A stretch of DNA of 64,000 nucleotides from Chamaelirium japonicum (lineage: Eukaryota; Streptophyta; Magnoliopsida; Liliales; Melanthiaceae): the NCBI GenBank assembly GCA_947650365.1, contig CANTAL010000194.1, forward strand, positions 124,001-188,000, in the 5' to 3' direction. Made by a program: the position numbers and the translations under genes. The notes under the pieces were generated by a model. That model made no database searches. It saw only the letters and a program-made list of their open reading frames with translations, and had not been told where the DNA came from. Of this stretch, positions 8,701-23,000 are shown one piece after another. The stretch's first letter is position 1. Every line of letters starts with the position of its first letter.

Positions 8701-11700
8701 GTGCTAATGAATTAGAATTGATCGTACGAATGAAATAGAATGGATTGTACGAATGATTTAGAATGGATCATACGAATGAATTGGAATGGATCGTACGAAT
8801 GATTTAGAATGGATACATTCGTGCGAATAAATTAGAATGGATCATACGAATGAGTAAGAATGGATCGTACGAATGAAATAGAATGGATTGTACGAATGAA
8901 TTAGAATGGATTCGTACGAATGAATTAGAATGGATACATTCGTGCGATCCATTCTAATTCATTCATACGATCTATTCTAATTCATTCATACAATCCATTC
9001 TAATTCTTTCACACGATCCATTCTAATTCATTCGTACGATCCATTCTAATTCATTCGCACAATCCATTCTATTTCATTCGTACGATCCATTCTTACTCAT
9101 TGGTACGATCCATTCTAATTCATTCGCACGAATATACCCATTATAATTCATTCGTGCGAATCCATTCTAATTCATTCGTACAATCTATTCTATTTCATTC
9201 GTACGATCCATTCTTACTCATTCGTATGATCCATTCTAATTCATTCGGACGAATGTATCCATTCTAATTTATTCGTACGATCCATTCTAATTCATTCGTA
9301 CGATCCATTCTAATTCATTCGTACGATCCATTCTAATTCATTCGTCCGATCCATTCTAATTCATTCGCACGAATGTATCCATTCTAATTCATTCGTACAA
9401 ACCATTCTAATTCATTCATACGATCCATTCTAATTCATTCGTAAGATCCATTCTAATTCATTCATACGATCCATTCTAATTCATTCGTACGATCCATTCT
9501 AATTCCTTAATACGATCCATTCTAATTCATTCATACGATCCATTCTAATTCATTCGTACGATCCATTGTAATTCCTTCGTACGATCCATTCTAATTCATT
9601 CATACGATCCATTCTAATTCATTCATACGATCCATTCTAATTCATTCGCGCAATCTATTCTAATTCATTCGTACGATCCATTCTAATTCATTCGTACGAT
9701 CCATTCTAATTCATTCGCACGATCCATTCTAATTCATTCGCGCAATCTATTCTAATTCATTCGCACGATCCATTCTAATTCATTCATACGATCCATTCTA
9801 ATTCTTTCACACGATCCATTCTAATTCAATCGTACGATCCATTCTAATTCATTCGTACGATCTATTCTAATTCATTCGTACGATCCATTCTAATTCATTT
9901 GTACGATCCATTCTAATTCCTTCGTACGATCCATTCCAATTCATTCATACAATCCATTCTAATTCTTTCACACGATCCATTCTAATTCATTCGTACGATC
10001 CATTCTAATTCATTCGTGCAATCCATTCTATTTCATTCGTACGATCCATTCTTACTCATTCGTACGATCCTTTTAATTCATTCACACGAATGTATCCATT
10101 CGTACGAATGAATTAGAATAGATTGTACGAATGAATTAGAATGGATCGTACGAATGAATTAGAATGGATCGTACGAAGGAATTAGAATGGATCGTACGAA
10201 TGAATTAGAATGGATCGTACGAATGAATTAGAATAGATCGTACGAATGAATTAGAATGGATCGTACGAAGGAATTAGAATGGATCGTACGAATGAATTAG
10301 AATGGATATATTCGTGCAAATGAATTAGAATGGATCGTATGAATGTATTAGAATGGATCGTATGAGTGAATTAGAATGGATCGTACGAATAAATTAGAAT
10401 GGATTGCATGAATGAATTAGAATGGATCGTACGAATGAATTAGAATGGATCGTGTGAATGAATTAGAATGGATCGGACAAATGAATTAGAATGGATCGTA
10501 TGAATGAATTAGAATGGATCGTACGAATAAATTAGAATGGATACATTCGTCCGAATGAATTAGAATTGATCATACGAATGAGTAAGAATGGATCGTACGA
10601 ATGAAATAGAATAGATTGTACGAATGAATTAGAATGGATCGTGCGAATGAATTAGAATGGATCGTACGAATGAATTAGAATGGATCGTACGAATGAATTA
10701 GAATGGATCGTGCGAATGAATTCGAATGGATCGTACGAATGAATTAGAATGGATACCTTTGTGCAAATGAATTAGAATGGATCGTATGAATGAATTAGAA
10801 TGGATCGTATGAGTGAATTAGAACGGATAGTACGAATGAAGTAGAATGGATCGTATGAATGAATTAGAATGGATACATTCGTGCGAATGAATTAGAATGG
10901 ATCGAATGAATGAATTAGAATAGATTGTGCGAATGAATTAGAATGGATCGTACGAATGAATTAGAATGGATACATTCGTGCGAATAAATTAGAATGGATC
11001 GTACGAATGAATTAGAATGTATCGTACGAATGGATTAGAATGGATCCTACGAATGGATTAGAATGGATACCTTTGTGCATATGAATTAGAATGGATCGTA
11101 TGAATGAATTAGAATGGATCGTAGAATGGATCGTACGAATGAATTAGAATGAATTAGAATGGATCGTATGAATGAATTAGAATAGATCATAGGAATGAAT
11201 TAGAATGGATCGTGCAAATGAATTAGAATGGATACATTCGTGCGAATGAATTAGAATGGATCGGACGAATGAATTAGAATGGATCGTACGAATGAGTAAG
11301 AATGGATCGTACAAATGAAATAGAATAGATCGTACGAATGAATTAGAATGGATCGTATGAAGGAATTAGAATGGATCGTACAAATGAATTAGAATGGATA
11401 TATTCGTGCAAATGAATTAGAATGGATCGTATGAATGCATTAGAATGGATCGTATGAGTGAATTAGAATGGATTGTACAAATGAATTAGAATGGATCGTA
11501 TGAATGAATTAGAATGGATACATTCGTGTGAATGAATTAGAATGGATCGTATGAATGAATTAGAATAGATTTTGTGAATGAATTAGAACTAATCGTACGA
11601 ATGAATTAGAATGGATACATTCGTGCGAATGAATTAGAATGGATCGGACGAATGAATTAGAATGGATCGTACGAATGAATTAGAATGGATCAAATGAATG

Positions 11701-14700
11701 AATTAGAATGGTTACATTCATGCGAATGAATTAGAATGGATCGTACGAATGGATTAGAATGGAACGTACGAATGGATTAGAATGGATACATTCGTGCGAA
11801 TGAATTAGAATGGATCATACGAATGAGTAAGAAAGGATCGTACGAATGAAATAGAATGGATTGTACGAATGAATTAGAATGGATCGTGCGAATGAATTTG
11901 AATGGATAGTACGAATGAATTAGAATGGATCGTGCTAATGAATAAGAATTGATCGTACGAATGAAATAGAATGGATTGTACGAATGATTTAGAATGGATC
12001 GTACGAATGAATTAGAATGGATCGTACGAAGGATTTAGAATGGATACATTCGTGCAAATGAATTAGAATGGATCATACGAATGAGTAAGAATGGATCGTA
12101 CGAATGAAATAGAATGGATTGTACGAATGAATTAGAATGGATTCGTACTAATGAATTAGAATGGATACATTCGTGCGATCCATTCTAATTCATTCATACG
12201 ATCTATTCTAATTCATTCATACAATCCATTCTAATTCTTTCACACGATCCATTCTAATTCATTCGTACGATCCATTCTAATTCATTCGCACAATCCATTC
12301 TATTTCATTAGTACGATCCATTCTTACTCATTGGTACGATCCATTCTAATTCATTCACACGAATGTATCCATTCTAATTCATTCGTACGAATCCATTCTA
12401 ATTCATTCGTACAATCTATTCTATTTCATTCGTACGATCCATTCTTACTCATTCCTATGATCCATTCTAATTCATTCGGACGAATGTATCCTTTCTAATT
12501 TATTCGTACGATCCATTCTAATTCATTCGTACGATCCATTCTAATTCATTCGCACGAATGTATCCATTCTAATTCATTCGTACGATCCATTCTAATTCAT
12601 TCGTCCGATCCATTCTAATTCATTCGTACGATCCATTCTAATTCCTTCGTACGATCCATTCTAATTCATTCGTACGATCCATTCTAATTCATTCGTACGA
12701 TCCATTCTAATTCCTTCGTACGATCCATTCTAATTCATTCGTACGATCCATTCTAATTCATTCGCGCAATCTATTCTAATTCATTCGTACGATCCATTCT
12801 AATTCATTCGTACGATCCATTCTAATTCATTCGCACGATCCATTCTAATTCATTCGCGCAATCTATTCTAATTCATTCGGACGATCCATTCTAATTCATT
12901 CGTACGATCCATTCTAATTCTTTCACACGATCCATTCTAATTCATTCGTACGATCCATTCTAATTCTTTCGTACGATCTATTCTAATTCATTCGTACGAT
13001 CCATTCTAATTCATTCGTACGATCCATTCTAATTCCTTCGTACGATCCATTCTAATTCATTCATACAATCCATTCTAATTCTTTCACATGATCCATTCTA
13101 ATTCATTCATACGATCCATTCTAATTCATTCGTGCAATCCATTCTATTTCATTCGTACGATCCATTCTTACTCATTCCTACGATCCATTCTAATTCATTC
13201 ACACGAATGTATCCGTTCGTACGAATGAATTAGAATAGATTGTACGAATGAATTAGAATGGATCGTACGAATGAATTAGAATGGATCGTACGAAGGAATT
13301 AGAATGGATCGTACGAATGAATTAGAATGGATCGTATGAATGAATTAGAATAGATCGTACGAATGAATTAGAATGGATCATACGAAGGAATCAGAATGGA
13401 TTGTACGAATGAATTAGAATGGATATATTCGTGCAAATGAATTAGAATGGATCGTATGAATGTATTAGAATGGATCATATGAGTGAATTAGAATGGATCG
13501 TACGAATGAATTAGAATGGATTGTATGAATGAATTAGAATGGATCATACGAATGAATTAGAATGGATCGTGTGAATGAATTAGAATGGATCAGACGAATG
13601 AATTAGAATGGATCGTACGAATGAATTAGAATGGATCGTACGAATGAATTAGAATGGATCGTACGAATAAATTAGAATGGATACATTCGTCCGAATGAAT
13701 TAGAATGGATCATACGAATGAGTAAAAATGGATCGTACGAATGAAATAGAATAGATTGTACGAATGAATTAGAATGGATCGTGTGAATGAATTAGAATGG
13801 ATCGTACGAATGAATTAGAATGGATCATACGAATGAATTAGAATGGATCGTGCGAATGAATTCGACTGGATCGTACGAATGAATTAGAATGGATACATTT
13901 GTGCAAATGAATTAGAATGGATCGTATGAATGAATTAGAATGGATCGTATGAGTGAATTTGAACGGATAGTACGAATGAAGTAGAATAGATCGTATGAAT
14001 GAATTAGAATGGATACATTCGTGCGAATGAATTAGAATGGATCGTATGAATGAATTAGAATAGATTGTGCGAATGAATTAGAATGGATCGTACGAATGAA
14101 TTAGAATGGATACATTCATGCGAATAAATTAGAATGGATCGTACGAATGAATTAGAATGTATCGTACGAATAGATTAGAATGGATCCTACGAATGGATTA
14201 GAATGGATACCTTTGTGCATATGAATTAGAATGGATCGTACGAAAGAATGGATTAGAATGGATTAGAATGGATTGTACGAATGAATTAGAATAGATCATA
14301 GGAATGAATTAGAATGGATCGTGCAAATGAATTAGAATGGATACATTCGTGCGAATAAAATAGAATGGATTGTATGAATGAATTAGAATGGATACGAAGG
14401 AATTAGAATGGATCGTACGAAGGAATTAGAATGGATCATACGAATGAAATAGAATGGGTCGTACGAAGGAATTAGAATGGATCGTACGAAGGAATTAGAA
14501 TGAATCGTACGAATGAATTAGAATGGATATATTCGTGTAAATGAATTAGAATGGATCGTATGAATGAATTAGAATGGATCATATGAGTGAATTAGAATGG
14601 ATCGTACGAATGAATTAGAATGGATCGAATGAATGAATTAGAATGGATCATGCGGAAGAATTAGAATGCATTGTATGAATGAATTAGAATGGATCGTATG

Positions 14701-15100
14701 AATGAATTAGAATGGATCATGCGAATAAATTCGAATGGATCGCATGATCCATTCGAATAGAATGGATCGTATGAATGAATTAGAATGGATCGGGCGAATG
14801 AATTAGAATGGATTGTAGGAATGAATTAGAATGGATCGTATGAATGAATTAGAATGGATCGTATGAATGAATTAGAATGGATCGTGCGAATGAATTAGAA
14901 TGGATCGTACTATTGAATTAGAATGGATCGTACAAATGAATTAGAATGGATCATACGAATGAATTAGAATGGATCATACGAATGAGTAAGAATGGATCGT
15001 ACGAATGAAATAGAATGGATTGTACGAATGAATTAGAATGGATACATTCATGCGAATGAATTAGAATGGATCGAATGATTGAATTAGAATGGATCGTACG
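5791..15100. repeat. Higher-order repeat A: 3.15-3.23 kb, nearly three copies
   Basis: The junction CGTGCGATCCATTC recurs at 5791, 8941 and 12172, giving periods of 3150 and 3231 bp. Each copy is an R arm of about 1.04-1.16 kb (5797-6885, 8947-10104, 12178-13218) followed by an F arm of about 2.06 kb (6886-8946, 10105-12177, and 13219-15100, the last diverged and shortened). Variant monomers, including TACCTTTGTGC and GATTTTGTGAATG, keep the same order between copies. Confidence 0.88.
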
Positions 15101-17112
15101 ATTCATTCTAATTCATTCGTACGATCCATTCTAATACATTCGTACGATTCATGCTAATTCATTCGCACGATCCATTCTAATTCATTCGTACGATCCATTC
15201 TAATTAATTCGCACAATCCATTCTAATTCATTCGTACAATCCATTCTAATTCATTCGTATGATCCATGCTAACTCATTCGGTGGATCCATTCTAATTCAT
15301 TCGTACGATCCATTCTAATTCATTCCCACGATCCATTCTAATTTATTCGTACGATCCATTCTAATTCATTCGTACGATCTATTCTAATTCATTCGCACGA
15401 ATGTAACCATTCTAATTCATTGATACGATTCATTCTAATTCATTCGTACGAGCTATTCTAATTCATTCGTACGATCCATTCTAATTCATTCGTACGATCC
15501 ATTGTAATTCATTCATACAATCCATTTAGATTCATTCGCACAAATGTATCCATTCAAATTCATTCGTACGATCCATTCTAATTCATTCGTACGATCCATT
15601 CTAATTCATTCATACGATCTATTCTAATTCATTCATACAATCAATTCTAATTCTTTCACACGATCCATTCTAATTCATTCGTACGATCCATTTTAATTCA
15701 TTCGTACGATCCATTCTAATTCACTCATACGATCCATTCTAATACATTCATACGATCCATTCTAATTTATTTGCACGAATATATCCATTCTAATTCATTC
15801 GTACGATCCATTCTAATTCATTCATACGATCCATTCTAATTCATTTGCACGAATATATCCATTCTAATTCATTCGTACGATCCATTCTAATTCCTTCGTA
15901 CGATCCATTCTAATTCGTTCGTACGATCCATTCTAATTCATTCGTACGATCCATTCTAATTCATTAATATGATCCATTCTAATTCATTCGTACGATCCAT
16001 TGTAATGAATTAGAATTGATCGTACGAATGAAATAGAATGGATTGCACGAATGATTTAGAATGGATCGTACGAATGAATTAGAATGGATTGTGTGAAAGA
16101 ATTAGAATGGATTGTATGAATGAATTAGAATGGATCGTACGAATGAATTAGAATGGATCTTACAAATGAATTAGAATGGATTAGAATGGATTGTGCGAAT
16201 GAATTAGAATGGATCGTATGAATGAATAAGAATGGATCGTACGAATGAATTAGAATGGATCGTGCGAATGAATTAGCATGAATCGTACGAATGTATTAGA
16301 ATGGATCATACGAATGAGTAAGAATGGATCGTACGAATGAAATAGAATGGATTGTACGAATGAATTAGAATGGATACATTCGTGCGAATGAATTAGAATG
16401 GATCGTACGAATTAATTAGAATGGATCATACGAATGAATTAGAATGGATCGTACGAATGAATTAGAATGGATCGAACGAATGAATTAGAATGGATCATGC
16501 GAATGAATTAGAATGGATCGTACGAATGAATTAGAATGGATACATTTGTGCGAATGAATTAGAATGGATCGTACGAATGAATTAGAATGGATCGTAGGAA
16601 TGAATTAGAATGGATCGTGCGAATGAATTAGAATGGATCGTACGAATGAATTAGAATGGATCGTGTGAAAGAATTAGAATGGATCGTACGAATGAATTAG
16701 AATGGATCGTGCGAATGAATTAGAATGGATCATACGAATGAATTAGAATGGATACATTTGTGCGAATGAATTAGAATGGATCGTACGAATGAATTAGAAT
16801 GGATCGTATGAATGAATTAGAATGGATCGTACGAATGAATTAGAATGGATCGTGCGAATGAATTAGAATGGATCGTACGAATGAATTAGAATGGATCGTA
16901 CGAATGAACTAGAATGGATACATTCGTGCGAATGAATTAGAATGGATCGTACGAATTAATTAGAATGGATCGTACGAATGAATTAGAATGGATCTGACGA
17001 ATGAATTAGAATGGATCGTACGAGAATTAGAATGGATCGTACGAATGAATTAGAATGGATACATTCGTGCGAATGAATTAGAATGGATCGGACAAATGAG
17101 TTAGAATGGATC
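15101..17112. repeat. Satellite section: R arm 15101-16006, F arm 16008-17112
   Basis: The R arm holds rare variants (TCATTCGGTGGATCC near 15275, TCATTCCCACGATCC near 15323) shared with 41571-42435 and 57621-58500. The switch to F near 16007 reads CCATTGTAATGAATTAG. The F arm has the usual 23- and 28-bp mix. No other feature is seen. Confidence 0.8.
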
Positions 17113-20080
17113 GTACGCTCGAATGTATCCATTCTAATTCATTCATACGATCCATTCTAATTCATTCGTATGATCCATTCTAATTCATTCGCATGAATGT
17201 AACCATTCTAATTCATTCATTTGATCCATTCTAATTCATTCGTACGATCCATTCTAATTCATTCGTCCGATCCATTCTAATTCATTCGCATGAATGTATA
17301 CATTCTAATTCATTCGTACGATTCATTCTAATTCATTCGTACGATCCATTCTAATTCATTCGTAAGATCTATTCTAATTCATTCGTACGATCCATTCTAA
17401 TTCATTCGTACGATCCATTCTAATTCATTCGCACGATCCATTATAATTCATTTGCACGAATATATCCATTCTAATTCATTCGTACGATCCATTCTAGTTC
17501 CTTCGTACGATCCATTCTAATTCATTCGTACGATCTATTCTAATTCATTCGTACGATCCATTCTAATTCATTCGCATGATCCATTCTAATTCATTCATAG
17601 GATCCATTCTAATTCATTCATACGATCTATTCTAATTCTTTCGCACGAATATATCCATTCTAATTCATTCGCACGAATGTATCCATTCTAATTCATTCGT
17701 ACGAATCCATTCTAATTCATTCGTACAATCTATTCTATTTCATTCGTACGATCCATTCTAGTTCATTCGTACGATCCATTCTAATTCATTCGTACGTATT
17801 TCATTCGTACGATCCATTCTTACTCATTCGTATGATCCATTATGGATACATTCATGCGAATGAATTAGAATGGATCATACGAATGAGTAAGAATGGATCA
17901 TACGAATGAAATTGAATGGATTGTGCGAATGAATTAGAATGTATCGTAGAATGGATATGAATAGATCGTGTGAAAGAATTAGAATGGATTGTATGAATGA
18001 ATCAGAATGAATTCGTACGATCCATTCGAATTCATTCGCACGATCCATTCTAATTTACTCATACGATCCATTCTAATTCTTTCACACGATCTATTCTGAT
18101 CCATTCTACGATCCATTCTAATTAATTCGCACAATCCATTCTATTTCATTCGTACGATCCATTCTTACGCATTCGTATGATCCATTCAAATTCATTCGCA
18201 CGAATGTATCTATAATGGATCATACGAATAAGTAAGAATGGACCGTACGAATGAAATAGAATGGATTGTACCAATGAATTAGAATGGATTGTGCGAATGA
18301 ATTAGAATGGATCGTACGAATGAATTAGAATGGATCGTATGAATGAATTAGAATGGATCGTACGAATGAATTAGAATGGATCATGCGAATGAATTAGAAT
18401 GGATCGTACGAATGAATTAGAATGGATCGTGTGAAAGAATTAGAATGGATCGTACGAATGAATTAGAATGGATCGTGCGAATGAATTAGAATGGATCGTA
18501 TGAATGAATTAGAATGGATACATTTGTGCGAATGAATTAGAATGGATCGTACGAATGAATTAGAATGGATCGTATGAATGAATTAGAATGGATCGTACGA
18601 ATGAATTAGAATGGATCGTGCGAATGAATTAGAATGGATCGTACGAATGAATTAGAATGGATCGTACGAATGAACTAGAATGGATACATTCGTGCGAATG
18701 AATTAGAATAGATTATACGAATGAATTAGAATGGATCGTACGAATGAATTAGAATAGATCTTACGAATGAATTAGAATGGATCGTACGAATGAATTAGAA
18801 TGGATCGTACGAATGAATTAGAATGGATACATTCGTGCGAACGAATTAGAATGGATCGGACGAATGAATTAGAATGGATCGTACGCTCGAATGTATCCAT
18901 TCTAATCCATTCGTACGATCCATTCTAATCCATTCATACGATCCATTCTAATTCATTCGCATGAATGTAACCATTCTAATTCATTCATTTGATCCATTCT
19001 AATTCATTCGTACGATCCATTCTAATTCATTCATACGATCCATTCTAATTCATTCGTACGATCCATTCTAATTCATTCGCATGAATCTAACCATTCTAAT
19101 TCATTCATTTGATCCATTCTAATTCATTCGTACGATCCATTCTAATTCATTCGTCCGATCCATTGTAATTCATTCGCACGAATATATCCATTCTAATTCA
19201 TTCATACGATCCATTCTAATTCATTCGTACGATCCATTCTAATTCATTCGTAAGATCCATTCTAATTCATTCGTACGATCCATCCTAATTCATTCGTACG
19301 ATCCATTCTAATTCATTTGCACGAATATATCCATTCTAATTCATTCGTACGATCCATTCTAGTTCCTTTGTACGATCCATTCTAATTCATTCGTACGATC
19401 TATTCTAATTCATTCTTACCATCCATTCTAATTCATTCGCACGATCCATTCTAATTCATTCATAGGATCCATTCTAATTCATTCATACGATCTATTCTAA
19501 TTCTTTCGCACGAATGTATCCATTCTAATTCATTCGCACGAATGTATCCATTCTAATTCATTCGTACGAATCCATTCTAATTCATTCGTACAATCTAATC
19601 TATTTCATTCGTACGATCCATTCTAGTTCATTCATACGATCCATTCTAATTCATTCGTACGTATTTCATTCGTACGATCCATTCTTACTCATTCGTATGA
19701 TCCATTATGGATACATTCGAGCGAATGAATTAGAATGGATCATACGAATGAGTAAGAAAGGATCGTACGAATGAAATAGAATGGATTGTGCGAATGAATT
19801 AGAATGGATCGTAGAATGGATCAGAATAGATCGTGTGAAAGAATTAGAATGGATTGTATGAATGAATTAGAATGAATTCGTACGATCCATTCGAATTCAT
19901 TCGCACGATCCATTCTAATTCATTCATACGATCCATTCTAATTCTTTCACACGATCTATTCTGATCCATTCTACGATCCATTCTAATTCATTCGCACAAT
20001 CCATTCAATTTCATTCGTACGATCCATTCTTACTCATTCGAATGATCCATTCTAATTCATTCGCACGAATGTATCCATAA
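17113..20080. repeat. Tandem duplication of a 1.78-1.87 kb block with four orientation changes
   Basis: GTACGCTCGAATG occurs at 17113 and 18891. CGTACGTATTTC occurs at 17791 and 19656. The F-to-R junction GAATTCGTACGATCC occurs near 18011 and 19876. Offsets are 1778, 1865 and 1865 bp. Both copies have the same series: long R, short F with AGAATGGAT and a GTGTGAAAG variant, short R, then F through CCATAATGGATC. The copies differ by an internal gain or loss of about 87 bp. Confidence 0.85.
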
Positions 20081-23000
20081 TGGATCATACGAATGAGTAA
20101 GAATGGATCGTACGAATTAAATAGAATGGATTGTACGAATGAATTAGAATGGATCGTGCGAATGAATTAGAATGGATCGTACGAATGAATTAGAATGGAT
20201 CTTACGAATGAAATAGAATGGATTGTACGAATGAATTAGAATGGATCGTACGAATGAAATAGAATAGATTGTACGAATGAATTAGAATGGATCGTACGAA
20301 TGAATTAGAATGTGTACGAATGAATTAGAATGGATCCTACGAATGAATTAGAATAGATCGTGTGAAAGAATTAGAATGGATTGTGTGAATGAATTAGATT
20401 GAATTCGTACGATCCATTCGAATTCATTCGCACGATTCATTCTAATTCATTCATACGATCCATTCTAATTCATTCATACAATCCATTCTAATTCTTTCAC
20501 ACGATCCATTCTAATTCATTCGTAGGATCCATTCTAATTCGTTCGTACAATCTATTTTATTTCATTCTAATTTATTCCATTCTTACTCATTCGTATGATC
20601 CATTCTAATTCATTCGGACGAATGTATCCATTCTAATTTATTCGTACGATCCATTCTAATTCATTCGTACGATCCATTCTAATTCATTCGTCCGATCCAT
20701 TCTAATTTATTCGCACGAATGTATCCATTCTAATTCATTCGTACGATCCATTCTAATTCATTCGTACGATCCATTCTATTCTAGTTCATTCGTACGATCC
20801 ATTCTAATTCATACGTATGATCCATTCTAATTCCTTCGCACGATCCATTCTAATTTATTCGTACGATCAATTCTAATTCATTCGCACGAATGTATCCATT
20901 CTAATTCATTCGTACTATCCATTCTAATTCATTCGTACGATCCATTCTAATTCATTCATACAATCCATTCTAATTCTTTCACACGATCTATTCTAATTCA
21001 TTCGTAGGATCCATTCTAATTCATTCGTACACATTCTAATTCATTCGTACGATCCATTCTAATTCATTTATACGATCCATTCTAATTCATTCGTACGATC
21101 CATTCTAATTCATTCGCACAATCCATTCTATTTCATTCGTACGATCCATTCTTACTCATTCGTATGATCCATTCAAATTCATTCGCACGAATGTATCCAT
21201 AATGGATCATACGAATGAGTAAGAATGGATCGTACGAATGAACTAGAATGGATTGTGCGAATGAATTAGAATGGACCGTACGAATGAATTAGACGTACGA
21301 ATGAATTAGAATGGATACATTCGTGCGAATAAATTAGAATGGATCATACAAATGCGTGATCCATTCTAATTCATTCGTGTGATCCATTCTAATTCATTCG
21401 TACGATCCATTCTAATTCATTCGTACGATCCATTCTAATTCATTCGGACAAATGTATCCATTCTAATTCATTCGTACGATCCATTCTAATTCATTCGTAC
21501 GATCCATTCTAATTCATTCGTAAGATCCATTCTAATTCATTCGTACGATCCATTCTAATTCATTCGTACGATCCATTCTAATTCATTCGCGAATGTATCC
21601 ATTCTAATTCATTCGTACGATCCATTCTAATTCATTCGTACGATCCGTTCTAATTCATTCGTACGATCCATTCTAATTCCTTCGTACGATCCATTCTAAT
21701 TCATTCGTACGATCTATTCTAATTCATTCGTATGATCCATTCTAATTCCTTCGTACGATCCATTCTAATTCATTCGTACGATCCATTCTAATTAATTCGT
21801 ATGATCCATTCTAATTAATTCGTACGATCCATTCTAATTCATTCGTATGAATTAGAATGGATCATACGAAGGAATTAGAATGGATCGTACGAATGAATTA
21901 GAATGGATCGTACGAAGGAATTAGAATGGATCGTACGAATGAATTAGAATGGATCGTAGAATGAATTAGAATGGATCGTACGAAGGAATTAGAATGGATC
22001 GTACGAATGAATTAGAATGGATCGTACGAATGAACTAGAATGGATACATTCGTGCGAATGAATTAGAATGGATCGTACGAATGAATTAGAATGGATCGTA
22101 CGAATGAATTAGAATGGATACATTCGCGAATGAATTAGAATGGATCGTACGAATGAATTAGAATGGATCGTACGAATGAATTAGAATGGATCTTACGAAT
22201 GAATTAGGATGGATCGTACGAATGAATTAGAATGGATCGTACGAATGAATTAGAATGGATACATTTGTGCGAATGAATTAGAATGGATCGTACGAATGAA
22301 TTAGAATGGATCGTACGAATGAATTAGAATGGATCGTACGAATGAATTAGAATAGATCATATGAATGAATTAGAATGGATCATATGAATGAGTAAGAATG
22401 GATCATACGAATGAATTAGAATGGATCATGTGAAAGAATTAGAATGGATCATACGAATGAATTATAATGGATCGTGCGAATGAATTAGAATGGATCGGAC
22501 GAATGAATTAGAATGGATACATTTGTGCGAATGAATTAGAATGGATCGTACGAAAGAATTAGAATGGATCGTGTGAAAGAATTAGAATGGATTATACGAA
22601 TGAATTTGAATGGATCCTATGAATGAATTAGAATGGATCGTGCGAATGAATTAGAATGGATCGTACGAATGAATTAGAATGGATCAAATGAATGAATTAG
22701 AATGTACAAATGGATTAGAATGGATACATTCGTGCGAATGAATTAGAATGGATTGTATGAATGAATTAGAATGGATCGTACGATCCATTCGAATTCATTC
22801 GCACGATCCATTCTAATTCATTCGTACGATCCATTCAAATTCATTCATACGATCCATTCTAATTCATTCGTATGATCCATTTTAATTCATTCGTATATTC
22901 CATTCTAAGATCCTACGAATGAATTAGAATGGATCGTATGAATGAATTAGAATGGATCGTACGAATGAATTAGAATGGATCGTGCGAATGAATTAGAATG

